From NCBI RefSeq assembly GCF_003999195.1, contig NZ_RJVR01000232.1, forward strand, positions 1-64,000: a stretch of 64,000 bases of DNA, in the 5' to 3' direction. Source of the DNA: Streptomyces soli (GTDB taxonomy: Bacteria > Actinomycetota > Actinomycetes > Streptomycetales > Streptomycetaceae). A model generated the notes under the pieces. That model made no database searches. It was not told the origin of the DNA and saw only the letters and a program-made list of their open reading frames with translations. Positions within the stretch are counted from its first letter, which is position 1. Every line of letters begins with the position of its first letter. Shown here piece by piece: positions 1 through 7,395 of the stretch. The position numbers and the translations under genes were made by a program.

Positions 1-186
1 GGCGGCCAGGGCGGCAGCTGGGGCGGAGGCTCCGGCGGCGGCCAGGGCGGCGCTCCGGCCGACGACCCGTGGGCAACCAGCGCTCCGGCCGGTGGTGGCC
101 AGGGCAGCGGTGGCGGCGGTGGCTGGGGCGGCGGCTCCGGCTCCGGCAACTCCGGCGGCGGCTACTCGGACGAACCGCCCTTCTAG
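1..186 (+). CDS. ssb: single-stranded DNA-binding protein, C-terminal part (cut by window edge)
   Basis: The window opens inside the Gly/Gln/Ser-rich linker of a bacterial SSB. Sixty-one codons remain before the TAG at 184-186. The protein ends in SDEPPF, the acidic tip that binds SSB partner proteins (primase, exonucleases, RecO and others). The OB-fold and start lie outside the window. The position just before rpsR and rplI is the usual rpsF-ssb-rpsR-rplI order, which supports the call. The low-complexity linker is normal for actinobacterial SSBs. Confidence 0.93.
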   Translation, partial: GGQGGSWGGGSGGGQGGAPADDPWATSAPAGGGQGSGGGGGWGGGSGSGNSGGGYSDEPPF

Positions 187-231
187 GGGCGGGTCCGTAC
201 CAAAACTTCTTGATCATACTGGAGAGAGACC

Positions 232-468
232 ATGGCGAAGCCGCCTGCTCGCAAGCCTAAGAAGAAGGTTTGCGTGTTCTGCAAGGACAAGATCACGTAC
301 GTCGACTACAAGGACACGAACCTGCTGCGGAAGTTCATTTCCGACCGCGGCAAGATCCGTGCCCGCCGGGTCACCGGCAACTGCACCCAGCACCAGCGTG
401 ACGTCGCCACGGCCGTGAAGAACAGCCGTGAGATGGCGCTGCTGCCCTACACCTCGACCGCTCGCTAA
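232..468 (+). CDS. rpsR: 30S ribosomal protein bS18
   Basis: A 78-residue small-subunit ribosomal protein with the bS18 core ([18 protein letters not shown]...RRVTGNC). An N-terminal CVFC pair plus the later Cys in GNC suggest the zinc-type (C+) form of S18. Many Streptomyces also carry a second, zinc-independent S18 elsewhere, which is family knowledge and not visible here. An SD-like GGAGAGAG lies about 7 nt upstream of the ATG. It sits 45 nt after ssb and 17 nt before rplI, so the genes are probably cotranscribed. Confidence 0.97.
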   Translation: MAKPPARKPKKKVCVFCKDKITYVDYKDTNLLRKFISDRGKIRARRVTGNCTQHQRDVATAVKNSREMALLPYTSTAR

Positions 469-485
469 GGGAGGGTGAATCAAGC

Positions 486-935
486 ATGTCGAAGATCATC
501 CTCACCAACGAGGTCAGCGGCCTCGGTGCCGCCGGCGACATCGTCGATGTCAAGCCGGGCTACGCCCGCAACTACCTGATCCCGCGCGGTTTCGCGATCG
601 CGTGGACCAAGGGTGGCGAGAAGGACGTCGAGCAGATCCGCCGTGCGCGCCGGATCCGCGACATCCACACCATCGAGCAGGCCAACAGCGTCAAGGGCCA
701 GCTCGAGGGCGTCAAGGTCAAGCTGGCCACCCGCGCGGGTGACGCCGGCCGCCTGTTCGGTTCGGTGACCCCGGCCGACATCGCCGCTGCCATCAAGGCC
801 GCCGGCGGTCCGGACGTGGACAAGCGCCGCATCGAGATCGGCTCGCCGATCAAGACGCTGGGCTCGCACGGGATCTCGGTCCGTCTGCACCCCGAGGTCG
901 CGGCCTCGGTCGACGTCGAGGTTGTCGCAGCCTGA
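486..935 (+). CDS. rplI: 50S ribosomal protein bL9
   Basis: A 149-residue ribosomal protein L9. The N-terminal domain has the classic [26 protein letters not shown] signature region (protein residues about 10-35), followed by the connecting helix and the C-terminal rRNA-binding domain. An SD-like GGGAGGG lies 10-16 nt before the ATG. It is the last gene of the ssb-rpsR-rplI operon and is closed by a perfect hairpin 8 nt after the stop. Confidence 0.97.
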   Translation: MSKIILTNEVSGLGAAGDIVDVKPGYARNYLIPRGFAIAWTKGGEKDVEQIRRARRIRDIHTIEQANSVKGQLEGVKVKLATRAGDAGRLFGSVTPADIAAAIKAAGGPDVDKRRIEIGSPIKTLGSHGISVRLHPEVAASVDVEVVAA

Positions 936-942
936 CGCAAGG

Positions 943-990
943 CAACGCGAAGGGCCCGGAACCGCTGTCGGTTCCGGGCCCTTCGCGTTG
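943..990. terminator. perfect long hairpin between convergent rplI and MATE gene
   Basis: A 22-bp perfect stem (943-964 against 969-990) closes a 4-nt CTGT loop. It lies between the stop of rplI (935) and the stop of the convergent MATE gene (992). There is no U-tract on either strand, as is usual in Streptomyces. Placement and symmetry suggest a bidirectional terminator serving both genes. Confidence 0.85.
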
Positions 991-991
991 C

Positions 992-2395
992 TCAGGCGCG
1001 TACGGCCCCCGTCACCAGCCACTTTCCGGAGCGGGCACGCAGCCCCAGGGTGGCCGTACGGGTCAGCATCATCAGCATCAGCGCCCACCACAGGGCCGAC
1101 AGGCCGCCGCCCAGTGCGGGAACCGCGAAGGCGGCCGGGGTGAAGACGGCGAGGGTGACCAGCATCGACCAGGCGAGGTAGGGGCCGTCCCCGGCGCCCA
1201 TGAGCACTCCGTCGAGGACGCAGACCACCCCCATCACGGGCTGGGACAGCGCGACGATCAGCAGCACCGGCATCAGCACGTCCCGCACCGCCGGGTCGGA
1301 AGTGAACAGCGGCACGATCAGCGGCCTGGCCACGACCACCAGCAGGCCGAGTACGACGCCGGAGGCGATCCCCCACTGCACCATGCGCCGGCAGGCCGCG
1401 GCGGCGCCGGCCGGGTCGTCGGCGCCGAGGTAGCGGCCGATGATGGCCTGCCCCGCGATGGCGATGGCGTCCAGGGCGAAGGCCATCAGCGTCCACAGGG
1501 TGAAGGCGACCTGGTGGCCGGCGATCGAGACATCGCCGATCCGGGCCGCGACGGCGGTCGCGATCACCAGGATCGCCCGCAGGCAGAGCGTCCGCACCAA
1601 CAGCGGCCCCCCGGCCCTTGCGCAGGCCCGGATCCCGGCGGCGTCGGGCCGCAGCGACTCCCACCATCCCGGTCGCGCTCCGCCTCGACTCCGCTGCGGG
1701 CGGGTGCCGCGCAAGTGCCGCCGGGCACCCCGCACAACCACGGTGAGGTAGACGGCCGCCATGGCGTTCTGGGCGATGACCGTCCCCCAGGCGGAGCCGG
1801 CGATGCCGAGGCCGGCGCCGTAGACGAGGGTGAGGTTGAGCCCGGCGTTCGCGGCGAAGCCGGCGACGGCGACGTAGAGCGGCGTACGGGTGTCCTGCAA
1901 CCCGCGCAGGACACCGGTGGCGGCGAAGACGACCAGCATCGCCGGGATGCCGAGGGAGCTGATCCGCAGATACGTCACCCCGTAGGGCGCCGCTGTCGCG
2001 GAGGAGCCGGACAGGTCGATGAGGGCAGGGGCGGCGGGTATGGCTACGGCGACGACGACGGCGCTGATGATCAGGGCGAGCCAGATGCCGTCCATGCCCT
2101 GGCGGATCGCGGTGGGCAGGTCGCCGGCGCCGACCCGGCGGGCGACGGCGGCGGTCGTGGCGTAGGCGAGGAAGACGAAGACCCCGACGGCGGTCGCGAT
2201 GAGGGTCGCGGCGACACCGAGCCCGGCGAGTTGCGGGGTGCCGAGGTGGCCCACGATGGCGCTGTCGGCGAGGAGAAACAACGGCTCGGCGACGAGCGCT
2301 CCGAAGGCGGGCAGGGCGAGGGCGATGATCTCCCGGTCGTGACGGCGGGGCGCGCCGCCGGGGGCGGCGCGGAGGTCATCGGGTGCCTGTGTCAT
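992..2395 (-). CDS. MATE family efflux transporter (DinF-like)
   Basis: About 467 residues with twelve predicted hydrophobic segments. N-terminal features typical of the DinF branch of MATE transporters are visible (HDREIIALALPAFGALVAEPLFLLADSAIVGHLG, protein residues about 18-50). It probably exports cationic drugs or metabolites by Na+ or H+ antiport; the substrate cannot be read from sequence. I chose the ATG at 2395 (MTQAPDD). A longer reading from a TTG at 2431 is open but has no clear SD. It is convergent with rplI, and an MATE gene between rplI and dnaB is common in Streptomyces. Confidence 0.88.
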   Translation of the reverse strand: MTQAPDDLRAAPGGAPRRHDREIIALALPAFGALVAEPLFLLADSAIVGHLGTPQLAGLGVAATLIATAVGVFVFLAYATTAAVARRVGAGDLPTAIRQGMDGIWLALIISAVVVAVAIPAAPALIDLSGSSATAAPYGVTYLRISSLGIPAMLVVFAATGVLRGLQDTRTPLYVAVAGFAANAGLNLTLVYGAGLGIAGSAWGTVIAQNAMAAVYLTVVVRGARRHLRGTRPQRSRGGARPGWWESLRPDAAGIRACARAGGPLLVRTLCLRAILVIATAVAARIGDVSIAGHQVAFTLWTLMAFALDAIAIAGQAIIGRYLGADDPAGAAAACRRMVQWGIASGVVLGLLVVVARPLIVPLFTSDPAVRDVLMPVLLIVALSQPVMGVVCVLDGVLMGAGDGPYLAWSMLVTLAVFTPAAFAVPALGGGLSALWWALMLMMLTRTATLGLRARSGKWLVTGAVRA

Positions 2396-2838
2396 TCGCT
2401 CAGGGTAATCATCCACATGTAATGACCGCAAGTGCCGACCGTCTATTACCGACGACTGCGTAGCGTGATCTCCTCCGTGCCGTTTGTCAGGATCTTGAGC
2501 CTACCGGTGAAGTTTTTCTTGTCCACAGTGCGTGGATGAGGAATTCGCAGGTCAGGCCACTGATCATCGGGTGATTGTGTGCTTGTCCACGTGGCTGTCC
2601 CCCGACCTGTGCACAGGTTGGAGGGGCTTCTCCACAGGCGTGGCCTCTTTCATCCACAGGCTTCCCCAGCCCCTGTGGATAACCATCTTGGCTGACGGCG
2701 CCCTGCACCCCTACCGTGGACCGTCACCCGACGCGCCGCTGCCCTCCCCACAGGGCTCGACTGTCAGCGCTGTGGCGTAAGAAAGCGTAAGCAACAACAA
2801 GCACACAGCGGTCCGCCGCACGGGAGGAGGTGACGGGG
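2396..2838. promoter_or_regulatory. DnaA-box cluster upstream of dnaB
   Basis: This 443-nt gap carries DnaA-box-like 9-mers. Perfect copies are TTGTCCACA at 2519-2527 and TTATCCACA on the minus strand at 2674-2682. Copies with one mismatch are at 2583-2591, 2628-2636 and 2650-2658. All lie in about 165 nt. The gap must also hold the promoters of dnaB and of the divergent MATE gene, which I could not place. DnaA-box clusters outside oriC near the Streptomyces origin are known; I recall one called H24, but its identity with this site is unverified. Confidence 0.7.
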
Positions 2839-5562
2839 GTGAGCCAGCCCGAACCCGCGGACGACCACTGGGGAGAGGAACCCCCCTTCCCCCCGGACAA
2901 CGGCCCCGGCGACCGCCTCCCCGTCTCCCGCTTCCGCAAGAAGGACGACTCCCGCGACGGCGACAAACGCCGCGACGACGCCTTCGCCGGCGGCTTCGAA
3001 CGCGTACCTCCGCAGGACCTGGACGCCGAACAGTCCGTCCTCGGCGGCATGCTGCTCTCCAAGGACGCCATCGCCGACGTCGTCGAGGTCCTCAAGGGCG
3101 CCGACTTCTACCGCCCCGCCCACGAGACCATCTACGCCGCGGTCCTCGACCTCTACGCCCGAGGCGAGCCCGCCGACCCGATCACCGTCGCCGCCGAACT
3201 CACCAAGCGCGGCGAACTCACCAAGGTCGGCGGCCCCCCTTACCTCCACACCCTCGTCAACGCGGTCCCCACCGCCGCCAACGCCGAGTACTACGCCGAG
3301 ATCGTCCACGAGCGCGCGGTGCTACGGCGGTTGGTCGAGGCCGGCACCCGCATCACCCAGATGGGTTACGCCGCCGACGGCGACGTCGACGAGATCGTCA
3401 ACTCCGCCCAGGCCGAGATCTATGCCGTCACCGAACAGCGCACCTCCGAGGACTACCTCCCCCTCGGCGACATCATGGAAGGCGCCCTCGACGAGATCGA
3501 GGCCATCGGCTCCCGCAGCGGCCAGATGTCCGGCGTCCCGACGGGCTTCACCGACCTGGACTCCCTCACCAACGGCCTCCATCCCGGCCAGATGATCGTC
3601 ATCGCCGCCCGGCCCGCCATGGGAAAGGCACTGGCTCTGGACACTGTGCTCCCCACTCCTGCCGGGTGGACCACCATGGGCGAGGTCAACGTCGGAGACT
3701 TGCTGCTCGCTGCCGACGGGACACCGACCCGGGTGGTCGCCGCCACCGATGTCATGGTCGGGCGTCCCTGTTACGAAGTCACTTTCGACGACGGGACGGC
3801 AGTCGTCGCTGACGCGGATCATCAGTGGCTCACCGACACCAGGGCCTCACGGCGGTCGGCTCGGGAAAACAGACCGGATCGGCAGAGAACTCACGCTGCG
3901 GTCAGGACGACCAAAGAGATCGCTGCCACGCTGCGTTGTACGAGCCTGGCTGACCAGCGGCTGAACCATACCGTGAAGAATGCGGCCCCTCTTGATCTCC
4001 CTCATCAGAAGCTGCCTGTTCCGCCGTACACGCTTGGTGCATGGCTCGGCGATGGCCACAGTGAAGCCGCACGGATCACGTCGGCCGATCCGGAGGTCGT
4101 GCAGCGCGTCGAGAACGAGGGTTTCGAGGTCCGGCGCGTGGGCACATCGATCACCTATGCGCTCAGGTTCGCGGTCGAGGAGCCGGAACTTCTGGAACGG
4201 TCCTGCGTGGTCTGCGGGAAAGTGTTTGTTCCCAAGCTCGCCCACGTGCGGAGCTGCGGGAAGTCGTGCGGGGGCAGAGCGAGGAGCGTGTCGGCTCCGG
4301 TTCCCCATGCCACCTGTGTGGACTGCGGCAAAGTGTGCTTCTCGGCCTTCTCGAAGCCCCGGTGCTCCACCTGCACGAGGAGTTACGGCAGTCTCCGGAC
4401 GGCGCTTCGTGACTTGGGCGTCCTGGGCGACAAGCACATTCCACAGGAGTACCTGCGCGGTTCCATCGCGCAGCGGAGGGCGTTGCTGGCCGGTCTACTG
4501 GACACTGACGGAACGGTCACCAACACCGGTTCGGTTCAGTTCACAGTCACCAATCGGGTCCTGGCGGAAGGATTCCGTGAGCTTCTTGTGGGTCTCGGTT
4601 ACCGCTGCGGCATGACGACCAAGAGCGTCAAGGGGCGCACCGAGAAATCATCTATCGCGTACATCGTCAATTTCACGACTTCCGATGATGTCTTCGGGCT
4701 GGAGCGGAAGCGACGAGTGCACGCCGAGCGGCGACGACCTGGCACTCCCAAGCTGTCGCAGCGCTTCATCACCGATGCGCGAGAGATCGAGAGCGTCCCG
4801 GTTCGCTGCGTCCAGGTGGACAATCCGGAACACCTGTACCTGGCCACCCGCTCGATGGTGCCGACCCACAACAGCACGCTGGCCCTGGACTTCGCCCGCG
4901 CCTGCTCGATCAACAACGGCATGCCCAGCGTCATCTTCTCGCTCGAAATGGGCCGCAACGAGATCGCGATGCGCCTTCTGTCGGCCGAAGCCCGGGTCGC
5001 CCTCCACCACATGCGCTCCGGCAGCATGACGGATGACGACTGGACCCGGCTGGCCCGCCGCATGCCGGACGTCTCGGCGGCGCCGCTCTACATCGACGAC
5101 TCCCCGAACCTGTCGATGATGGAAATCCGCGCCAAGTGCCGCCGCCTGAAGCAGCGAAACGATTTGCGGCTGGTCGTCATCGACTACCTCCAGCTGATGC
5201 AGTCCGGCGGCTCCCGGCGCCCGGAAAGCCGGCAGCAGGAGGTCTCGGACATGTCCCGAAACCTCAAGCTGCTGGCCAAGGAGCTGGAGGTCCCGGTGAT
5301 CGCGCTGTCCCAGCTGAACCGTGGTCCCGAGCAACGCACCGACAAGAAGCCGATGGTCTCCGACCTCCGCGAGTCGGGCTCGATCGAGCAGGACGCCGAT
5401 ATGGTCATCCTGCTGCACCGCGAGGACGCCTACGAGAAGGAGTCCCCGCGCGCAGGCGAAGCCGACCTGATCGTCGCCAAGCACCGTAACGGCCCCACAG
5501 CGACGATCACGGTGGCCTTCCAGGGGCACTACTCCCGCTTCGTGGACATGGCGCAGACGTAA
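2839..5562 (+). CDS. dnaB: replicative DNA helicase DnaB interrupted by an intein
   Basis: This encodes the hexameric replicative helicase. The precursor is about 907 residues. Removal of the 415-residue intein leaves about 492, the normal actinobacterial DnaB size. The N-terminal domain (about residues 55-160, LDAEQSVLGGMLLS) binds primase. The RecA-like motor has a Walker A motif split as RPAMGK / STLALDFA around the intein and a Walker B LVVIDYLQLM. I chose the GTG at 2839 because GGAGGAGG ends 8 nt upstream. The GTG at 2830 overlaps that SD. Activity depends on correct protein splicing, since the intein separates the P-loop Lys from Ser. Confidence 0.96.
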   Translation: MSQPEPADDHWGEEPPFPPDNGPGDRLPVSRFRKKDDSRDGDKRRDDAFAGGFERVPPQDLDAEQSVLGGMLLSKDAIADVVEVLKGADFYRPAHETIYAAVLDLYARGEPADPITVAAELTKRGELTKVGGPPYLHTLVNAVPTAANAEYYAEIVHERAVLRRLVEAGTRITQMGYAADGDVDEIVNSAQAEIYAVTEQRTSEDYLPLGDIMEGALDEIEAIGSRSGQMSGVPTGFTDLDSLTNGLHPGQMIVIAARPAMGKALALDTVLPTPAGWTTMGEVNVGDLLLAADGTPTRVVAATDVMVGRPCYEVTFDDGTAVVADADHQWLTDTRASRRSARENRPDRQRTHAAVRTTKEIAATLRCTSLADQRLNHTVKNAAPLDLPHQKLPVPPYTLGAWLGDGHSEAARITSADPEVVQRVENEGFEVRRVGTSITYALRFAVEEPELLERSCVVCGKVFVPKLAHVRSCGKSCGGRARSVSAPVPHATCVDCGKVCFSAFSKPRCSTCTRSYGSLRTALRDLGVLGDKHIPQEYLRGSIAQRRALLAGLLDTDGTVTNTGSVQFTVTNRVLAEGFRELLVGLGYRCGMTTKSVKGRTEKSSIAYIVNFTTSDDVFGLERKRRVHAERRRPGTPKLSQRFITDAREIESVPVRCVQVDNPEHLYLATRSMVPTHNSTLALDFARACSINNGMPSVIFSLEMGRNEIAMRLLSAEARVALHHMRSGSMTDDDWTRLARRMPDVSAAPLYIDDSPNLSMMEIRAKCRRLKQRNDLRLVVIDYLQLMQSGGSRRPESRQQEVSDMSRNLKLLAKELEVPVIALSQLNRGPEQRTDKKPMVSDLRESGSIEQDADMVILLHREDAYEKESPRAGEADLIVAKHRNGPTATITVAFQGHYSRFVDMAQT
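3628..4872 (+). other. DnaB intein with LAGLIDADG homing endonuclease (class 3 features)
   Basis: A 415-residue in-frame intein runs from Ala1 (after ...AMGK) to terminal His-Asn, followed by Ser+1. It lacks the usual Cys1/Ser1. It has the class 3 WCT triad: Trp in block B (HQW, codon 3826-3828), Cys in block F (VRCVQV, codon 4807-4809) and Thr before HN in block G (VPTHN). The endonuclease has both LAGLIDADG motifs, LGAWLGDG (about 4033-4056) and LLAGLLDTDG (about 4482-4511), each with an acidic residue. Between them lies a Cys-rich insert (4204-4374) with CVVC, SCGKSC, CVDC and CSTC pairs, suggesting zinc binding. The P-loop insertion point is a known DnaB intein site. Confidence 0.93.
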
Positions 5563-5853
5563 ATCGCGGCTGCTGCTGCGGCGGCGGCGGGGAGGGTCCA
5601 GTTTTCGGCGTCCAATTCCGGCGAGATCGAGATGTGTCCACTGTCCGGCCAATTGGACAGGAAGGTCCGGAGGTCGAGCTCCAAGGACCAGAGCAGACGG
5701 CTGTTGCCGCGGCCTCCTAGAGGGTGGAGAACTTCTCGTTCCGCGGCTGCATCCGTAGGCCCATAGGAGATCCTCCTGGGCCGACGGTACCGCCGTACGC
5801 GGCGCGCCGGGTATTTCGCGAGGAGGTTGTCCGTCCACAGCGGACGATAAAGG

Positions 5854-5879
5854 GGAAAGGAGAGTACCCACTCCTTTCC
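5854..5879. repeat. 9-bp inverted repeat, operator-like
   Basis: GGAAAGGAG (5854-5862) and CTCCTTTCC (5871-5879) are perfect inverted arms around an 8-nt spacer. It lies 22 nt upstream of the RAE-like palindrome and about 100 nt before the glycosyltransferase start. It could be an operator or the end of an upstream transcription unit. No regulator gene is next to it. Confidence 0.5.
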
Positions 5880-5901
5880 ACTCTTAAGTTATAGCGCACC
5901 G

Positions 5902-5922
5902 GGGGGCTTGCGGCAAGCCCCC
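5902..5922. promoter_or_regulatory. rifamycin-associated element (RAE)-like palindrome
   Basis: A perfect 9-bp inverted repeat with a CGG centre, GGGGGCTTG-CGG-CAAGCCCCC. Its core matches, as I remember it, the 19-bp RAE found upstream of actinobacterial rifamycin-resistance genes (rph, rgt, rox, helR), where it mediates rifamycin-dependent induction. Here it lies 56 nt before the start of an rgt-like gene, with helR next. That context makes a chance palindrome unlikely. The exact published consensus was not checked. Confidence 0.8.
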
Positions 5923-5978
5923 TGTCGTGCCGCAGAATCGCCGACCGAGGCCAGATCTACGGAAACGGAAGTCGCGAA

Positions 5979-7205
5979 ATGCGTGTGTTGTTGTCGACGT
6001 ATGGGTCGCGCGGGGACGTCGAACCACTGGCGGGACTCGCGGTGCGGTTGCGGGCACTCGGCGCGGAGGTGCGGATGTGCGCGCCGCCGGACAAGGAGTT
6101 CGCTGAGCTGCTGGCCGGTGTCGGAGTGCCGCTGGTGCCGGTCGGCCCGCCGATGGGCTCGATGGTGCGACCGTCGTCGGCGGCGGACGCGTCCCGGCGC
6201 GTGTCCGAGCTGGCCGCGCAGTTCGACCCCGTCGCCGCGGTAGCCGAGGGATGTGACGCCCTCTTGGCGACCGGGTTGGCGCATTTCGCCTCGCGGTCGG
6301 TGGCCGAGAAGCTGGGCATCCCTTACGTGTACGCGACCTTCTGCCCGTTCATTCTGCCGTCGCCGCACCACGCGCCGCCGGCGGGGCTGCTGCCGGGCCA
6401 GCCGGTCCCACCGGAGGTGACCGACAACCGGGTGCTGTGGGACCTGAACGCCCAGAGCTTCAACGCGCTGCACGGCGCGGCGCTCAACACCCACCGGGCC
6501 TCGATCGGTCTGCCACCGGTGGACGACGTCCGCAACTTCATCCTCACCGACCACCCGTGGCTGGCGGCGGACCCGACCCTGGGCCCGTGGCAGGAGACCT
6601 CGGACCTCGACGTCGTGCACACCGGTGCGTGGATCCTGCCGGACGAACGCCCGCTCCCGGCCGAGTTGGTGGCGTTCCTGGACGCCGGCGCACCACCGGT
6701 GTATGTCGGCTTCGGCAGCATGCGCCTTGTCTCGGAGGACATCGCCCGGGTGGCCATCGAGGCGATCCGCGCGCAGGGCCGCCGCGCACTCGTCGCGCGC
6801 GGCTGGGCGGACCTGGCCCTGATCGACGACCGGGACGACTGCTTCGTCGTCGGCGAGGTCAACCAGCAGGCACTGTTCGGCCGGGTGGCCGCCGTCGTGC
6901 ACCACGGCGGCGCGGGCACGACGACGACGGCCACCCGGGCCGGCGCGCCCCAGGTGGTGGTACCCCAGGCGGCGGACCAGCCGTACTGGGCCGGCCGGGT
7001 GGCCGACCTGGGCATCGGCACGGCACACGGCGGTCCGACTCCGACCACCGAGTCCCTGTCAGCCGCACTCAGCACGGCTCTGACCCCCGAGACCCGCGCA
7101 CGAGCGACCGCCGTTGCCGGCACGATCCGCACCGACGGGGCGACGGTGGCCGCAACGCTGCTGCTCGGCGCGGTCAGCCGAGAAAGGCCGCCCGTGTCCG
7201 CGTGA
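5979..7205 (+). CDS. rgt: GT1-family glycosyltransferase, probable rifamycin glycosyltransferase
   Basis: A 408-residue GT-B fold nucleotide-sugar glycosyltransferase of the antibiotic/macrolide type. The N-terminus MRVLLSTYGSRGDVEPLAGLA is the acceptor-domain signature. The donor-binding region VHHGGAGTTTTATRAGAPQVVVPQAADQ (residues about 305-335) carries the HGGAGT motif. It presumably glycosylates a rifamycin hydroxyl with UDP-glucose and so inactivates the drug. That specific role is inferred from the RAE-like palindrome upstream and the helR-like gene downstream. By sequence alone it could be another GT1 enzyme. It is followed after 190 nt by helR on the same strand. Confidence 0.78.
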   Translation: MRVLLSTYGSRGDVEPLAGLAVRLRALGAEVRMCAPPDKEFAELLAGVGVPLVPVGPPMGSMVRPSSAADASRRVSELAAQFDPVAAVAEGCDALLATGLAHFASRSVAEKLGIPYVYATFCPFILPSPHHAPPAGLLPGQPVPPEVTDNRVLWDLNAQSFNALHGAALNTHRASIGLPPVDDVRNFILTDHPWLAADPTLGPWQETSDLDVVHTGAWILPDERPLPAELVAFLDAGAPPVYVGFGSMRLVSEDIARVAIEAIRAQGRRALVARGWADLALIDDRDDCFVVGEVNQQALFGRVAAVVHHGGAGTTTTATRAGAPQVVVPQAADQPYWAGRVADLGIGTAHGGPTPTTESLSAALSTALTPETRARATAVAGTIRTDGATVAATLLLGAVSRERPPVSA

Positions 7206-7395
7206 ACCACGCGGGTTCATCGAGCCAGGACCCAGAACACTAGAACCTACAAACCCTGGCGACCTGAACCGACAACGGCCACGGGGTCCACGTCAGGCGG
7301 AGCGTTGCTCGTCATGGCCACCAGGTTCGTCACGCCGGTCCAGACGCCTTGCTGCGCGCAATGGTTGCAAGCGACCTCAGATCGGAGCTGATGAC

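Larger units (their letters stand above)
5563..5978. other. gap between dnaB and rgt; upstream control region of the resistance locus
   Basis: This 416-nt gap has no credible gene. It holds an imperfect palindrome at 5641-5660 (CTGTCC arms around CCAATTGG), a 9-bp inverted repeat at 5854-5879 and a 21-bp palindrome at 5902-5922, annotated separately. The segment 5881-5897 is AT-rich for this genome and includes TAAGTT (5885-5890), a possible -10 box. I see no convincing dnaB terminator; the run of CTG/CGG triplets after the stop is only weakly structured. Confidence 0.6.

Noticed and set aside
7346-7376. Possible second RAE upstream of helR
   Set aside because: CCTTGC...GCAATGG is imperfect and wrongly spaced; not annotated as RAE.
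7114-7395. In-frame extension upstream of the helR-like ATG
   Set aside because: The upstream part overlaps the end of rgt in another frame and has no HelD similarity; the ATG at 7396 fits the family start.
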